This document shows, piece by piece, positions 30,475 to 38,132 of a DNA stretch of 57,556 nt. Positions within the stretch are counted from its first letter, which is position 1, and every line of letters starts with the position of its first letter. A program made the translations under genes and the position numbers. A model generated the notes under the pieces. That model did not search any database and had not been told where the DNA came from. It worked only from the letters and a program-made list of their open reading frames with translations. The stretch is taken from assembly GCA_002368645.1 (NCBI GenBank), contig DFEE01000024.1, forward strand, positions 1-57,556, written 5' to 3'. This DNA is from Bacteroidales bacterium UBA3810 (GTDB lineage Bacteria > Bacteroidota > Bacteroidia > Bacteroidales > Paludibacteraceae).

Positions 30475-31229
30475 CGTCTCAATAATTCTTTAGCTAACAT
30501 TCGGTAATCTTTAGCACCACGAGAGGTCGGCTCGTAATCGAGTACGCTAAGCCCGTGGGAAGGCGCTTCCGAGAGGCGGACATTGCGCCGTATAACGGAG
30601 TTGAATACCAAGTCTCCGAAATGCCGTTTGACCTCTTCATATACCTGCATGGAGAGGCGTAAACGAGAGTCGTACATCGTCAGCAAGAAGCCCTCAATCT
30701 TAAGTGCTGGATTGAGTTTGGACTTAATAATCTTGATAGTGTTCAGCAACTTGGCGATACCTTCAAGGGCAAAAAACTCACACTGTACAGGGATAATCAC
30801 CGAGTCGGCTGCAGTTAGCGCATTGACGGTGATAAGCCCCAATGAGGGAGAACAGTCTATAATAATGAAATCGTACTCCTCGCTCAACGGGCGTAAAACA
30901 CGTTTCATCAACTCTTCGCGGTTGTCCAAATTGAGCATCTCTATTTCGGCACCGACCAAATCAATATGGCTCGGTATGAGACTGAGGTTCTTCACATCAG
31001 TTGCCATAATGGCTTGGTGCGGGTCAATGTTGTTTACGAGACACTCGTAAATGGTGGCATCGACGGCTGCTATATCTATACCTAAGCCGGAAGAGGCGTT
31101 GGCTTGAGGATCGGCATCAACCAACAAGACTTTCTTGCCCTCTTTGGCTAACGCTGCGGCTAAGTTAATGGAGGTGGTCGTTTTGCCTACACCACCTTTT
31201 TGATTGGCTATTGCAATAATCTTATTCAT
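30471..31229 (-). CDS. parA: ParA-family chromosome-partitioning ATPase (Soj)
   Basis: A 252-residue ATPase with the deviant Walker A KGGVGKTTTSINLAAAL at residues 10-17, Walker A' (VDADPQANASSG) and Walker B IIIDCSPSLGL. It moves ParB-origin complexes. No parS site was searched for with certainty. Length and neighbours are normal. Confidence 0.95.
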   Translation of the reverse strand: MNKIIAIANQKGGVGKTTTSINLAAALAKEGKKVLLVDADPQANASSGLGIDIAAVDATIYECLVNNIDPHQAIMATDVKNLSLIPSHIDLVGAEIEMLNLDNREELMKRVLRPLSEEYDFIIIDCSPSLGLITVNALTAADSVIIPVQCEFFALEGIAKLLNTIKIIKSKLNPALKIEGFLLTMYDSRLRLSMQVYEEVKRHFGDLVFNSVIRRNVRLSEAPSHGLSVLDYEPTSRGAKDYRMLAKELLRR

Positions 31230-31235
31230 ATCTTT

Positions 31236-31916
31236 TTACTTTTTCTTAAACTCCCAAAGCCAGCCTACATGGATACTGAGATTCATAGGACGGCTGCTTT
31301 GGAAATAATCGGTGAGGTTGGAACTGAAAATAGTACCGAAACTATACCCGAATCGTGCTTCGACCATGTAGGACCCCGCGTTCATTGTCCTAAAGGACAT
31401 ACCCAATCCGCCTGTTACGCCCCAGTCGAAACGATTGTCAATGGCGGCATATTGTTGCTCTCTGACGGTCTGTCGCGTTCCGGTGCCTTTATCGTCTGCG
31501 ATGCAGTAGCCTATCTGCGGACCGAGGTTAATGAACCCTCGTGCAACTTTCTTGCCGAAATAGATGTGCATTAAGACCGGCAGCTCTATATAGTGCAGCC
31601 GTCGGGCGTAGGCTACAGCCGTGCCGCTGGAGGTCTCTGTACCTTTCTCCGCCCAGCCGCGCTGCATGTAATTGAGTTCGACCTGCACTGCGCAGCATTT
31701 CTGTCCGCTATAGCGGAATACAAAACCGCCTAAGGGGGAGAGTGTTACCGCTTGGGTGATTGGGGTCATGAGGGGCACTGCCGGGTAGAAATCCATAGCG
31801 GCTGCGTTAACACCGGCCTGCACACCGAAATATAACTCCGGTTGCCTTAGGCGTGGTTGTGCCGCTACGGCAACTGCCACGAGTAGCAAGAGACCTATGA
31901 CCCGTAATCGTTTCAT
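31236..31916 (-). CDS. Outer-membrane beta-barrel protein (OMP_b-brl_2-type, PorT-like)
   Basis: A 226-residue protein with a signal peptide (to about residue 20, VAVAVAAQ) and eight or so amphipathic strands typical of small Bacteroidetes outer-membrane barrels (ELYFGVQAGVNAAAM, CAVQVELNYMQRGW, YIELPVLMHIYFGKK, LGPQIGYCIADD), ending SIHVGWLWEFKKK. PorT, a secretion-related barrel, belongs to the same fold. Whether this is PorT is not settled. Confidence 0.8.
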   Translation of the reverse strand: MKRLRVIGLLLLVAVAVAAQPRLRQPELYFGVQAGVNAAAMDFYPAVPLMTPITQAVTLSPLGGFVFRYSGQKCCAVQVELNYMQRGWAEKGTETSSGTAVAYARRLHYIELPVLMHIYFGKKVARGFINLGPQIGYCIADDKGTGTRQTVREQQYAAIDNRFDWGVTGGLGMSFRTMNAGSYMVEARFGYSFGTIFSSNLTDYFQSSRPMNLSIHVGWLWEFKKK

Positions 31917-33424
31917 TCTTTTCTAACTACTTCAATACCTGTATTCTGGTATCCGCCGATAGAGTCTATACGCTCATAGTGGATGTTGGATTGCAGACCG
32001 TGGAACTCCTCTTCGTGCCAAAATGCATCCATCTCCTTCATAATGTCATATCCCAATAAATCGTATCGCGGGTAGGTGCTTACATGCTCAGAACCGTAGA
32101 GGGCTTTGTACTTCTCTTCATAGGCATTGAGTAGGCTGTCGTTGTCGGCGCTGAAAGAGGATGTAAAGAGCTGCGGGATGGCTATATGCTCATTCTGCCA
32201 ACTGTAGGGACTGATTAAAGTCACATTATAACCCGCTATGCCTCGCTGAATCATTGGTAGTAGGACGGAGAGGTTGGTGTATTTCTCGGTGTTGAAGAGC
32301 AAGTAGTTCTCCTTGTCACTTTTCAGTGCACGGCTCAATGAGTCGTTGACTATGTCGTGAATAGAAATCGCGGTGGTGGGTAAATCATATGTCTTAAAGG
32401 CTTCCCTCATGGCTTGTACAGAGCGGGGAATATCTGCTTCTTTGGCATCCGGCAACACGATATTGATATCGCCCCGCTCGGCGAGATATTGTGCTAATCG
32501 TTGTGCGCGGAGCGTGTCTGCAGCGTTAAATTGAAGCAGGTACGGATTAGTCTCTAAGCCTACCACGCGATCCACAAACGGGATGATAGCGGGCACTTTA
32601 TAACTCTTGAGAGAATCGCTCAGCGCCAGCACTTGTGCCGGATAAGCCGGACCCATGATAACATCCATGTCGCGCAATACTCCTTCAGCAAGTAGTTTCT
32701 TGATAGCATTGACGCTACGCTCGGTGTCATATACATAGAGCTCATACCGATTCGAGTCGCTCTGAACATCATTAAGAGCCATCAAGGTACCGGTGTAATA
32801 CTCGAAGAAACGATCCATGTTATCGTCGCGCTCCACCGCTTTGGCATGCAGCGGCAGCAGGAGGGCTATCTTACGGGCTTTCGGCCCTGTAAACATGACG
32901 GTGTCGGCAAGAATAGTAGGATCAACGGGAATAATGGAGTCTAAACGCATAAGGGTATCTGCAGAAGTGATGGTATCTTGCCGTGCAACCGCAATAATCC
33001 CGAGCTCAAGAATATTATCCGTTCGTTTAGATAGTCCGCCGGTTTTTTTACTCTCGAATTTTGGCTCCATCACTGGCTTCATAACTGCCGGATTTGCTGC
33101 CTTGACGGCATCCTTGCGCTTTGGTGTTGCCGGTTCTATGGCTACGCCTGCGGGGATGAGAAGAACGGTCTCTCCATAGCGTAAACCCGTTTGAGCCACG
33201 GAGGGGTTGTATTTCATGATTTCGTCTTGACTGACCCCGAAGTTCTTGCTCACACGATAGAGACCTATGCTCTTTTCCACAGGGTAACGGTAAAAAATCT
33301 TCCCGTCAATGGTGTCCAAAGGGTATGTCGCCATCAATGTCTCGACGGGAATGTCTTGAGCTTTGAGGGGCAGTGCCAATAATAAAGTCATTACCCCAAA
33401 CATTATAGTTAATTTGTTATTCAT
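31913..33424 (-). CDS. Exported LysM protein with a periplasmic-binding-like domain
   Basis: A 503-residue protein. The start at 33424 (MNNKLTIMFGVMTLLLALP) is chosen for its signal peptide; an ATG seven codons upstream also exists. A LysM motif follows at about 50-100 (VSKNFGVSQDEIMKYNPSVA), then a large domain resembling type I periplasmic binding proteins (KIALLLPLHAK, ELYVYDTERSVNAIK, VIMGPAYPAQVLALSDSLKS). It may anchor to peptidoglycan and bind an unknown ligand. It ends 3 bases into the beta-barrel gene. Confidence 0.78.
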   Translation of the reverse strand: MNNKLTIMFGVMTLLLALPLKAQDIPVETLMATYPLDTIDGKIFYRYPVEKSIGLYRVSKNFGVSQDEIMKYNPSVAQTGLRYGETVLLIPAGVAIEPATPKRKDAVKAANPAVMKPVMEPKFESKKTGGLSKRTDNILELGIIAVARQDTITSADTLMRLDSIIPVDPTILADTVMFTGPKARKIALLLPLHAKAVERDDNMDRFFEYYTGTLMALNDVQSDSNRYELYVYDTERSVNAIKKLLAEGVLRDMDVIMGPAYPAQVLALSDSLKSYKVPAIIPFVDRVVGLETNPYLLQFNAADTLRAQRLAQYLAERGDINIVLPDAKEADIPRSVQAMREAFKTYDLPTTAISIHDIVNDSLSRALKSDKENYLLFNTEKYTNLSVLLPMIQRGIAGYNVTLISPYSWQNEHIAIPQLFTSSFSADNDSLLNAYEEKYKALYGSEHVSTYPRYDLLGYDIMKEMDAFWHEEEFHGLQSNIHYERIDSIGGYQNTGIEVVRKE

Positions 33425-35036
33425 ATCTTTTTTTGCGTACAACACCTACGATTAAGGCGATTAGTGCTAAAATAGCGACTGGGCTTCCGATGGTGGCAAT
33501 CTGTATGCCTGTTCGATAGCTGTGAGCTATTTGGTCATTAAGGAGGCGTAGGGTTACTTCTTTCTTTCTCAAATCCATAAGTCCTTCATCATCCGCAAGC
33601 CAGAGTACGGCATTGACAATGACATCTCTGTTGCCGAACTGCATCCCGCTGTAACGGTCGTAGCCGGCGGGAAGAGGCTGGTTTTGTTGCCATTCGTTGC
33701 GAATAATACTACCGCTACCCATAACCACCTGCTTGGTGGGCAGGGATACATCTTGCTTAACTGCAGGAAGGGGTGCAATGCGGTGTTTGAAGAAAGACTC
33801 AAACTGTCCTTCCAAACTCATCGCTACGGGAATGTAACTATACTTGAAGGTCGTCAGGTCGGGGTTGATGTCCGATAAATCCACTTGTGCCGGAACGCCG
33901 ATAAGGCGTGATGCGGTCGAGGTCGCGAGCAGGATATTCTTCCGTATGCCGTCCTCGCCTCCCACGGCTTCGACGGGCGAAGCGAAGGTTGCAGATACCT
34001 GCATGCAGTTACGGGTGATAGGAGACTGGTAACTCGTCAGCAGTAGCGGAGCATAGTACCACGGTAACGGCTGATAATTAGGCGTAGTCGGGTCCGAGGA
34101 CACATTCACCGGAACGGGCAGACATTGTTGGTCTTGCACTAAGGCAGGGTTGACTCGTACACCGTAGCGGAAAAGCATATCGCTTAACCTTAAATCAAGG
34201 GCGATGGCGGGAGTATAACCTTCACTCGTTAGTACATCGGTGGAGAACTGTACACCATTCAAGAGCCATAACACGCGTCCGCCGCGCATAATATACTGGT
34301 CTATTATGAACTTGTCCGTGTCGGAGAAGGCACCCTGCGGGTCGGCAATAATAACCACTTTGTACGGGTCAAGTGCCGTCATGGCAGCACTGTCATTGCC
34401 TAAAGCTCCACGCTCTACTGTAAAATATTGGCTGAGCTGACTCTCGGCATCCCAGACATAGCGCTCCTCTAACTCGCCGTGCCCTTCGAGGAAGGCTATC
34501 TTGCTCACACTGTCTTGAAGCAGTTGGTGCAAGCCTTCGGCAAAACTGTATTCGAGTCCCGCAATGGAGTTATTGAGGTTCTCTTCGCCGCTGAGGGAGC
34601 GATTATTACTGAGCAGCGTCAGTACCGCACGGCGACCTTTATAACTCAGTACGACATAGGGATAAACCTCTGTCTGCGCGGTCTTGCCGTCCTTCTCACG
34701 CTCGTGAATGATGGTCGGGCGCAAGCGCATTTCCTCAATAAGACGCGCTCTAAGTTCTTCATCCGCTTGCAGTCGGCATTGGGCGTTGTGCACCTTAAAT
34801 TCCTGTTCTATCTCTTGCTCTGCTTTCTGTAAGCGCTGAAAACCGCTATTGAGGTCTCCGCTCAAGAGGCTCGTTATGGTGAGTGGCTCATCTAAAGAAT
34901 GGAGCATCTGTTTTGTGCTTTCGCTCAAACTATAACGCTTATCCTCCGTCATATCCCATCGTAAGACCACAAAGTGGGCTGCGATATTGATTGCCGCAAC
35001 CGCTAAAAGGCCTATGATTAGACTACGGAGTTTCAT
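33417..35036 (-). CDS. gldG: GldG-like ABC transporter auxiliary protein
   Basis: A 539-residue membrane protein. An N-terminal helix (about 5-25, LIIGLLAVAAINIAAHFVVL) anchors a large periplasmic part with RYSLSESTKQMLHSLDEPLT, KIAFLEGHGELEERYV and VIIADPQGAFSDTDKFIIDQ. A second helix near 510-530 ends in a basic tail (VRKKRYE). GldG with GldF and GldA forms an ABC complex needed for gliding or secretion. GldF is absent upstream, where a repeat and the PpiC gene lie. The designation rests on similarity. Confidence 0.8.
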   Translation of the reverse strand: MKLRSLIIGLLAVAAINIAAHFVVLRWDMTEDKRYSLSESTKQMLHSLDEPLTITSLLSGDLNSGFQRLQKAEQEIEQEFKVHNAQCRLQADEELRARLIEEMRLRPTIIHEREKDGKTAQTEVYPYVVLSYKGRRAVLTLLSNNRSLSGEENLNNSIAGLEYSFAEGLHQLLQDSVSKIAFLEGHGELEERYVWDAESQLSQYFTVERGALGNDSAAMTALDPYKVVIIADPQGAFSDTDKFIIDQYIMRGGRVLWLLNGVQFSTDVLTSEGYTPAIALDLRLSDMLFRYGVRVNPALVQDQQCLPVPVNVSSDPTTPNYQPLPWYYAPLLLTSYQSPITRNCMQVSATFASPVEAVGGEDGIRKNILLATSTASRLIGVPAQVDLSDINPDLTTFKYSYIPVAMSLEGQFESFFKHRIAPLPAVKQDVSLPTKQVVMGSGSIIRNEWQQNQPLPAGYDRYSGMQFGNRDVIVNAVLWLADDEGLMDLRKKEVTLRLLNDQIAHSYRTGIQIATIGSPVAILALIALIVGVVRKKRYE

Positions 35037-35045
35037 GACGAATTA

Positions 35046-35116
35046 CTTTCAACTTTCGACTTTCGATTAAGACGCTGCACAGCCGCCCGACACCGGCGTC
35101 ACGCCGGCTTTCGACT
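35046..35116 (-). repeat. Composite repeat A-B-A between ppiC and gldG
   Basis: On the minus strand: a partial module A overlapping the ppiC stop codon, palindrome CCGGCG-TCA-CGCCGG (35093-35107), spacer 35075-35092, then module A to 35046. It closely matches the iorA leader copy, including the TTAGTCGAAAG form. Confidence 0.85.
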
Positions 35117-36917
35117 AAAAATCAGTGAGTTTGTACTCGACGGGATATTTCTTTTTGAGTTCCTCTATCCAAGCTTTCTCTAACTCATCTTGGTATTGCG
35201 TGGTGACGGTCGAACGCATATCCTCGTAGCTCTCCGGCTTACTGAGCATCTTACCGATGACTATTGCTTCCGGATAATCGGTAGCCGGTTGGTAGTCTGT
35301 ATCTTTGACCTTGAAGGCGAGAACGTCAATAGCCTTATTGCGACCTTTTTCCCATAGACCTTGTTTTATTTTGACAAGTGTCTTGCCATCTTGATTGATG
35401 CGTTGGTTTATATAACTTTGGATGGAGTCTGGCTCGCGTTTCATGCAGTTGCTGACAATCATCTTAGCAGCTTGCAGAGAGGTCTTATCGGCGGCTTGGA
35501 TGTAGTAGCCTTTGAAGCGTTTTGCGTCCCACTTATAGTCTTTCTTGTGGCGGTTGAAGCAGTCTTGCAAACCGGCTACATCTTGTGCGGCTTTGTCCCA
35601 AACGGCTTCCAGACTGACATCAAAGAGCAAGATTCCGTCGTGGTATTCACGTACAAGGTTCTTGAACTCAGGGTATTTCTCCTCAAGGTGTTGATTAGCG
35701 TAAGCCTTTACCTCTTCATCGCTCATCTCAGCTGGCAGATTATACTCCGCGCGTGTCTTGCGAACGAAGGACTTATCTGCCTCCTTAAAACGCTCATCGC
35801 GTTGAACATTGCGACTAATCGTCTTGTAGAGGCTGTCGAGGGGTTGAATACCACGTTCATCCTCCTTATAAATAATGTGCCAGCCATAAGTCGAGCGGAA
35901 AGGCTTACTGATTGCGCCCACGGGGAGTTCAAAAGCGACGTCCTCAAAGTCCTTCACCATCATGCCTTTACCGAAATAACCGAGGTCACCGCCGTTCATG
36001 GCACTACCTTTGTCGTCGCTCATTTCGCGTGCCATGGGGGCAAAGGCCTCTTTGGCATCTTTACCGCTTAACACGTCGTAAATAGAGTCCATGATGGCTT
36101 TTGCTTGCGCATCGACTTGCGGATCATTGCCGCGCACCATCTTCATGATATGGGACGCGCGAACATCCTTATGAGCCCGCTCCTCTTCAACGAGGGCAAT
36201 ATGGTAGCCGAAGGGGCTGCGGAATACTTCGCTCACTTCGCCCACGGGGGTGTTATACACCGCTTCCTCAAAACTATAGACATAGCGGAACGGCACAATC
36301 CAGCCTAACTCGCCGCCGTTTTGTGCGATGGAAGGGTCTTCGCTGTATTGCTTAGCCAACTCAAAGAAATTGTCCTTATTAGCTTGCGCTTTAATGCTGT
36401 TAATCTTAGCTAATTGCGCCTCGCGAAGACTGTCGGACGCGTCTTTGTTGCATGCCACAACGATGTGTGCCGCACGGCGGTCCAATGCCATATGTGCATA
36501 ACTCATGCGAATCAAACTGTCAATAGCCGCACTGTCGGTCATGTACTTGGGAGTAGCTTGCGAGCGGTATTGCTCAAACTCCTTGCGGAAGCTCTCAGTG
36601 GTGTCATAACCGAGAACTTCTGCCTCGTGCACCTTGAGCTTGAAATTAGTGAAGAGTTCGAGATACTCTTTTTTGCGCTTGCTTTGCTCGGCCGCTTGCT
36701 TAGACGCATCGGCTATTGCCCCCGCTGACTCCGAGGTCGACTGCATAGACGCCTGGTCTGCCGCCACGGCAGCGCCGACATCATTCTTGCTGAAGATGTA
36801 CTCAAATTCGCTCAGAAAGACGGGCTCGCCGTCAATGGTCATTAACACTTGGTCCTCTTGGGCATTAAGTCCTAAAACCAACATGGTTGCTAAACTTACC
36901 AATAATGTCTTCTTCAT
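35115..36917 (-). CDS. Periplasmic peptidyl-prolyl isomerase, PpiC/SurA-like, with repeat-coded insertion
   Basis: A 600-residue protein with a signal peptide, an N-terminal SurA-like region (VLMTIDGEPVFLSEFEYIFSK), and two parvulin domains (about 145-240, RAAHIVVACNKD, and about 250-350, DVRASHIMKMV). The C-terminal part is a large unclassified region. It folds outer-membrane proteins. Residues about 48-59 (GAAVAADQASM) come from the palindrome at 36758-36772, and a Ser/Ala-rich linker to about 80 follows. The insert lies between the first strand and the rest of the N-terminal domain. It has its own promoter at 37026-37057. Confidence 0.88.
   Translation of the reverse strand: MKKTLLVSLATMLVLGLNAQEDQVLMTIDGEPVFLSEFEYIFSKNDVGAAVAADQASMQSTSESAGAIADASKQAAEQSKRKKEYLELFTNFKLKVHEAEVLGYDTTESFRKEFEQYRSQATPKYMTDSAAIDSLIRMSYAHMALDRRAAHIVVACNKDASDSLREAQLAKINSIKAQANKDNFFELAKQYSEDPSIAQNGGELGWIVPFRYVYSFEEAVYNTPVGEVSEVFRSPFGYHIALVEEERAHKDVRASHIMKMVRGNDPQVDAQAKAIMDSIYDVLSGKDAKEAFAPMAREMSDDKGSAMNGGDLGYFGKGMMVKDFEDVAFELPVGAISKPFRSTYGWHIIYKEDERGIQPLDSLYKTISRNVQRDERFKEADKSFVRKTRAEYNLPAEMSDEEVKAYANQHLEEKYPEFKNLVREYHDGILLFDVSLEAVWDKAAQDVAGLQDCFNRHKKDYKWDAKRFKGYYIQAADKTSLQAAKMIVSNCMKREPDSIQSYINQRINQDGKTLVKIKQGLWEKGRNKAIDVLAFKVKDTDYQPATDYPEAIVIGKMLSKPESYEDMRSTVTTQYQDELEKAWIEELKKKYPVEYKLTDF
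36740..36772 (-). repeat. Module B copy inside the ppiC-like gene
   Basis: Palindrome CTGCCG-CCA-CGGCAG at 36758-36772 and a degraded spacer (ACTGCATAGACGCCTGGT) at 36740-36757. Confidence 0.8.
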
Positions 36918-36943
36918 ATTTTTATATTATTTATTACTTTTTT

Positions 36944-37015
36944 GCTTTCGACTTTTTGCTTTCGACTTTCGACTTTTGACTTTCGATACCTGTGTCACGT
37001 AGGCCGCTACGGCAG
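36944..37015 (-). repeat. Composite repeat in the ppiC-like 5' leader
   Basis: Module A copies at 36944-36986 are followed by degenerate palindromes CCTGTG-TCA-CGTAGG (36989-37003) and GCCG-CTA-CGGC (37003-37014). The predicted transcript start is near 37019, so the hairpin is at the very 5' end. Confidence 0.7.
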
Positions 37016-37025
37016 TTTGAGCGCG

Positions 37026-37057
37026 CAAATATACAACTTATTTTTGACATATGCAAA
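37026..37057 (-). promoter_or_regulatory. Promoter of the ppiC-like gene
   Basis: Minus-strand TTTG (37057-37054), 20 bases, TATATTTG (37033-37026). Perfect consensus. Confidence 0.8.
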
Positions 37058-37113
37058 TATTTTTGCAATATTTTGTCATATTAGACACAAAAGCCCGCTA
37101 ATAGCGGACTCTC

Positions 37114-37135
37114 GGCTTTCGACTTTTTACTTTTC
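37114..37135 (-). repeat. Module A fragment downstream of the TonB-domain gene
   Basis: GGCTTTCGACTTTTTACTTT on the plus strand, 50 bases downstream of the TonB-domain gene's stop and next to a small palindrome CCGCTA-AT-AGCGG (37093-37107). Confidence 0.55.
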
Positions 37136-37185
37136 ACCATGAACTGCAATGCGCGTCACCATTGAGCAATAATTCGCTTTCAACT

Positions 37186-37638
37186 TTATAGCCTAAAGGT
37201 TATCGGTATTTGATATCTAAACTTGGCGGGTTGCCCATCTACTGTTCCGGGATTCCACTTTGGCAGGGCACTTATCACGCGTACCGCCTCTTTGTCTAAA
37301 GACACGTCTCCGCTACTTTGGACAACTACGACATTCGTTACCGACCCATCCACATCAATGTCAAACTGGACGACTACAACGCCCTCAATACCATTCTCTT
37401 GCGCAATGATGGGGTACCTGATAGTAGCAGCTAAAAACTGCTGCAATGCGGCTGCTCCCCCGGGATAAGTAGGTAGTACAATTGCTTGCCCCTCACCAAC
37501 CGGCTCTACCGGTTGCATATTTGTTATGGTATCGGTAGATTGAGTGGGCTGTTCATTACTTGGGGCATTGGTCTGGCAACTCTCGTTGACCAATCCTATA
37601 ACGAAAAGGATTGCAAGTACAATAGGTTTGAATTTCAT
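37186..37638 (-). CDS. TonB C-terminal-domain lipoprotein
   Basis: A 150-residue protein from the ATG at 37638 (MKFKPIVLAILFVIGLVNESC), with a lipoprotein-type signal peptide. The lipobox is imperfect (VNESC), so lipidation is uncertain. After a Pro/Thr linker comes a TonB C-terminal domain: FLAATIRYPIIAQENGIEG and VVVVQSSGDVSLDKEAVRVI, ending PAKFRYQIPITFRL. Related domains bind TonB-dependent receptors. The longer frame to 37659 overlaps the promoter, so it was rejected. It lacks the usual N-terminal transmembrane TonB anchor. Confidence 0.85.
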   Translation of the reverse strand: MKFKPIVLAILFVIGLVNESCQTNAPSNEQPTQSTDTITNMQPVEPVGEGQAIVLPTYPGGAAALQQFLAATIRYPIIAQENGIEGVVVVQFDIDVDGSVTNVVVVQSSGDVSLDKEAVRVISALPKWNPGTVDGQPAKFRYQIPITFRL

Positions 37639-37656
37639 ATGTGTTTTTTTCATGTG

Positions 37657-37688
37657 CAAAGGTACGGCTTTTTTTCAATCTATGCAAA
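37657..37688 (-). promoter_or_regulatory. Promoter of the TonB-domain lipoprotein gene
   Basis: Minus-strand TTTG (37688-37685), 20 bases, TACCTTTG (37664-37657). The leader would be only about 12 bases. Confidence 0.8.
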
Positions 37689-37764
37689 TATTTATGCGAA
37701 ATTACCCGAAAAAAGACTGTTTTTGTGGGCAAAAACGGTTTTTTGGCCTAAAAAGTAAATTAAA

Positions 37765-37796
37765 TTTGGAATTGTCACAAAATAGTAGTAATTTTG
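37765..37796 (+). promoter_or_regulatory. Orphan plus-strand promoter
   Basis: TTTG (37765-37768), 20 bases, TAATTTTG (37789-37796). A perfect consensus with no protein gene downstream on the plus strand. Confidence 0.75.
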
Positions 37797-37802
37797 CAAC
37801 CG

Positions 37803-37879
37803 AAAAAAAATTTTCATTTTTCATAGTTAAGGTTTAGGTTTATGGCATCGGGAAGCTGAGAAGCTTCCCGATGTTTTTG
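37803..37879 (+). ncRNA. Candidate small RNA between a promoter and an intrinsic terminator
   Basis: From the predicted start (about 37803) to the T tract after the hairpin the transcript would be about 77 bases. It contains no ORF longer than five codons. The 3' half is the 12-base-stem terminator; the 5' half is AT-rich with little structure. No known RNA family is recognised. It may be only a decayed leader whose gene was lost. Confidence 0.4.
37846..37878 (+). terminator. Strong intrinsic terminator with GAGA loop
   Basis: CATCGGGAAGCT (37846-37857) pairs perfectly with AGCTTCCCGATG (37862-37873) over 12 bases, loop GAGA, then TTTTT. On the minus strand it also lies at the end of the sus operon but lacks a T tract there. 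Confidence 0.85.
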
Positions 37880-37975
37880 TAATTCGTCTTTTTACCATTA
37901 CATTGTAGTAGCCCCTTGGGCGTTGACTCCTGACTCTGATTCGTAAATAGCCTTTCGGGCGAACAATAATACGTG

Positions 37976-38060
37976 CGCCGTATCCGCATCGGGTGCTGAT
38001 CGGGTGCTGATCGGGTGCTGATCGGGTGCTGATCGGGTGCTGTCGGGTGCTCATCGAAAG
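37976..38060. repeat. 12-base tandem repeat (GATCGGGTGCTG), copy at the 3' end of the sus operon
   Basis: Five to six units of GATCGGGTGCT(G), opened by GCGCCGTATCCGCATC and closed by GTGCTCATCGAAAG. The same opening and closing sequences occur at 49137-49219. Upstream (37893-37970) are small palindromes AGCCCCTTGGGCG and AGCCTTTCGGGCG. Confidence 0.9.
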
Positions 38061-38132
38061 ACACAGCCGACATCGCTGACTCATCACCGATATTTTTTTT
38101 ACGTTTTAGTCAAGTAAAACTCTCATTCTTGA

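Noticed and set aside
31855..31875. A palindrome TGCCGCTACGGCA in the beta-barrel gene
   Set aside because: It resembles module B but lacks spacers and lies in the usual Ala/Val codons of a signal peptide; may be chance.
35361..36071. A 236-residue plus-strand ORF opposite the ppiC-like gene
   Set aside because: The minus-strand frame has clear parvulin domains; the opposite frame shows no recognisable motif and no promoter.
37976..38060. CRISPR array at the 12-base repeats
   Set aside because: The units are directly adjacent without unique spacers.
37827..38087. An 86-residue minus-strand ORF
   Set aside because: It is produced by the 12-base tandem repeat, whose unit is a multiple of three and so stays open; composition is repetitive (DQHPIST).
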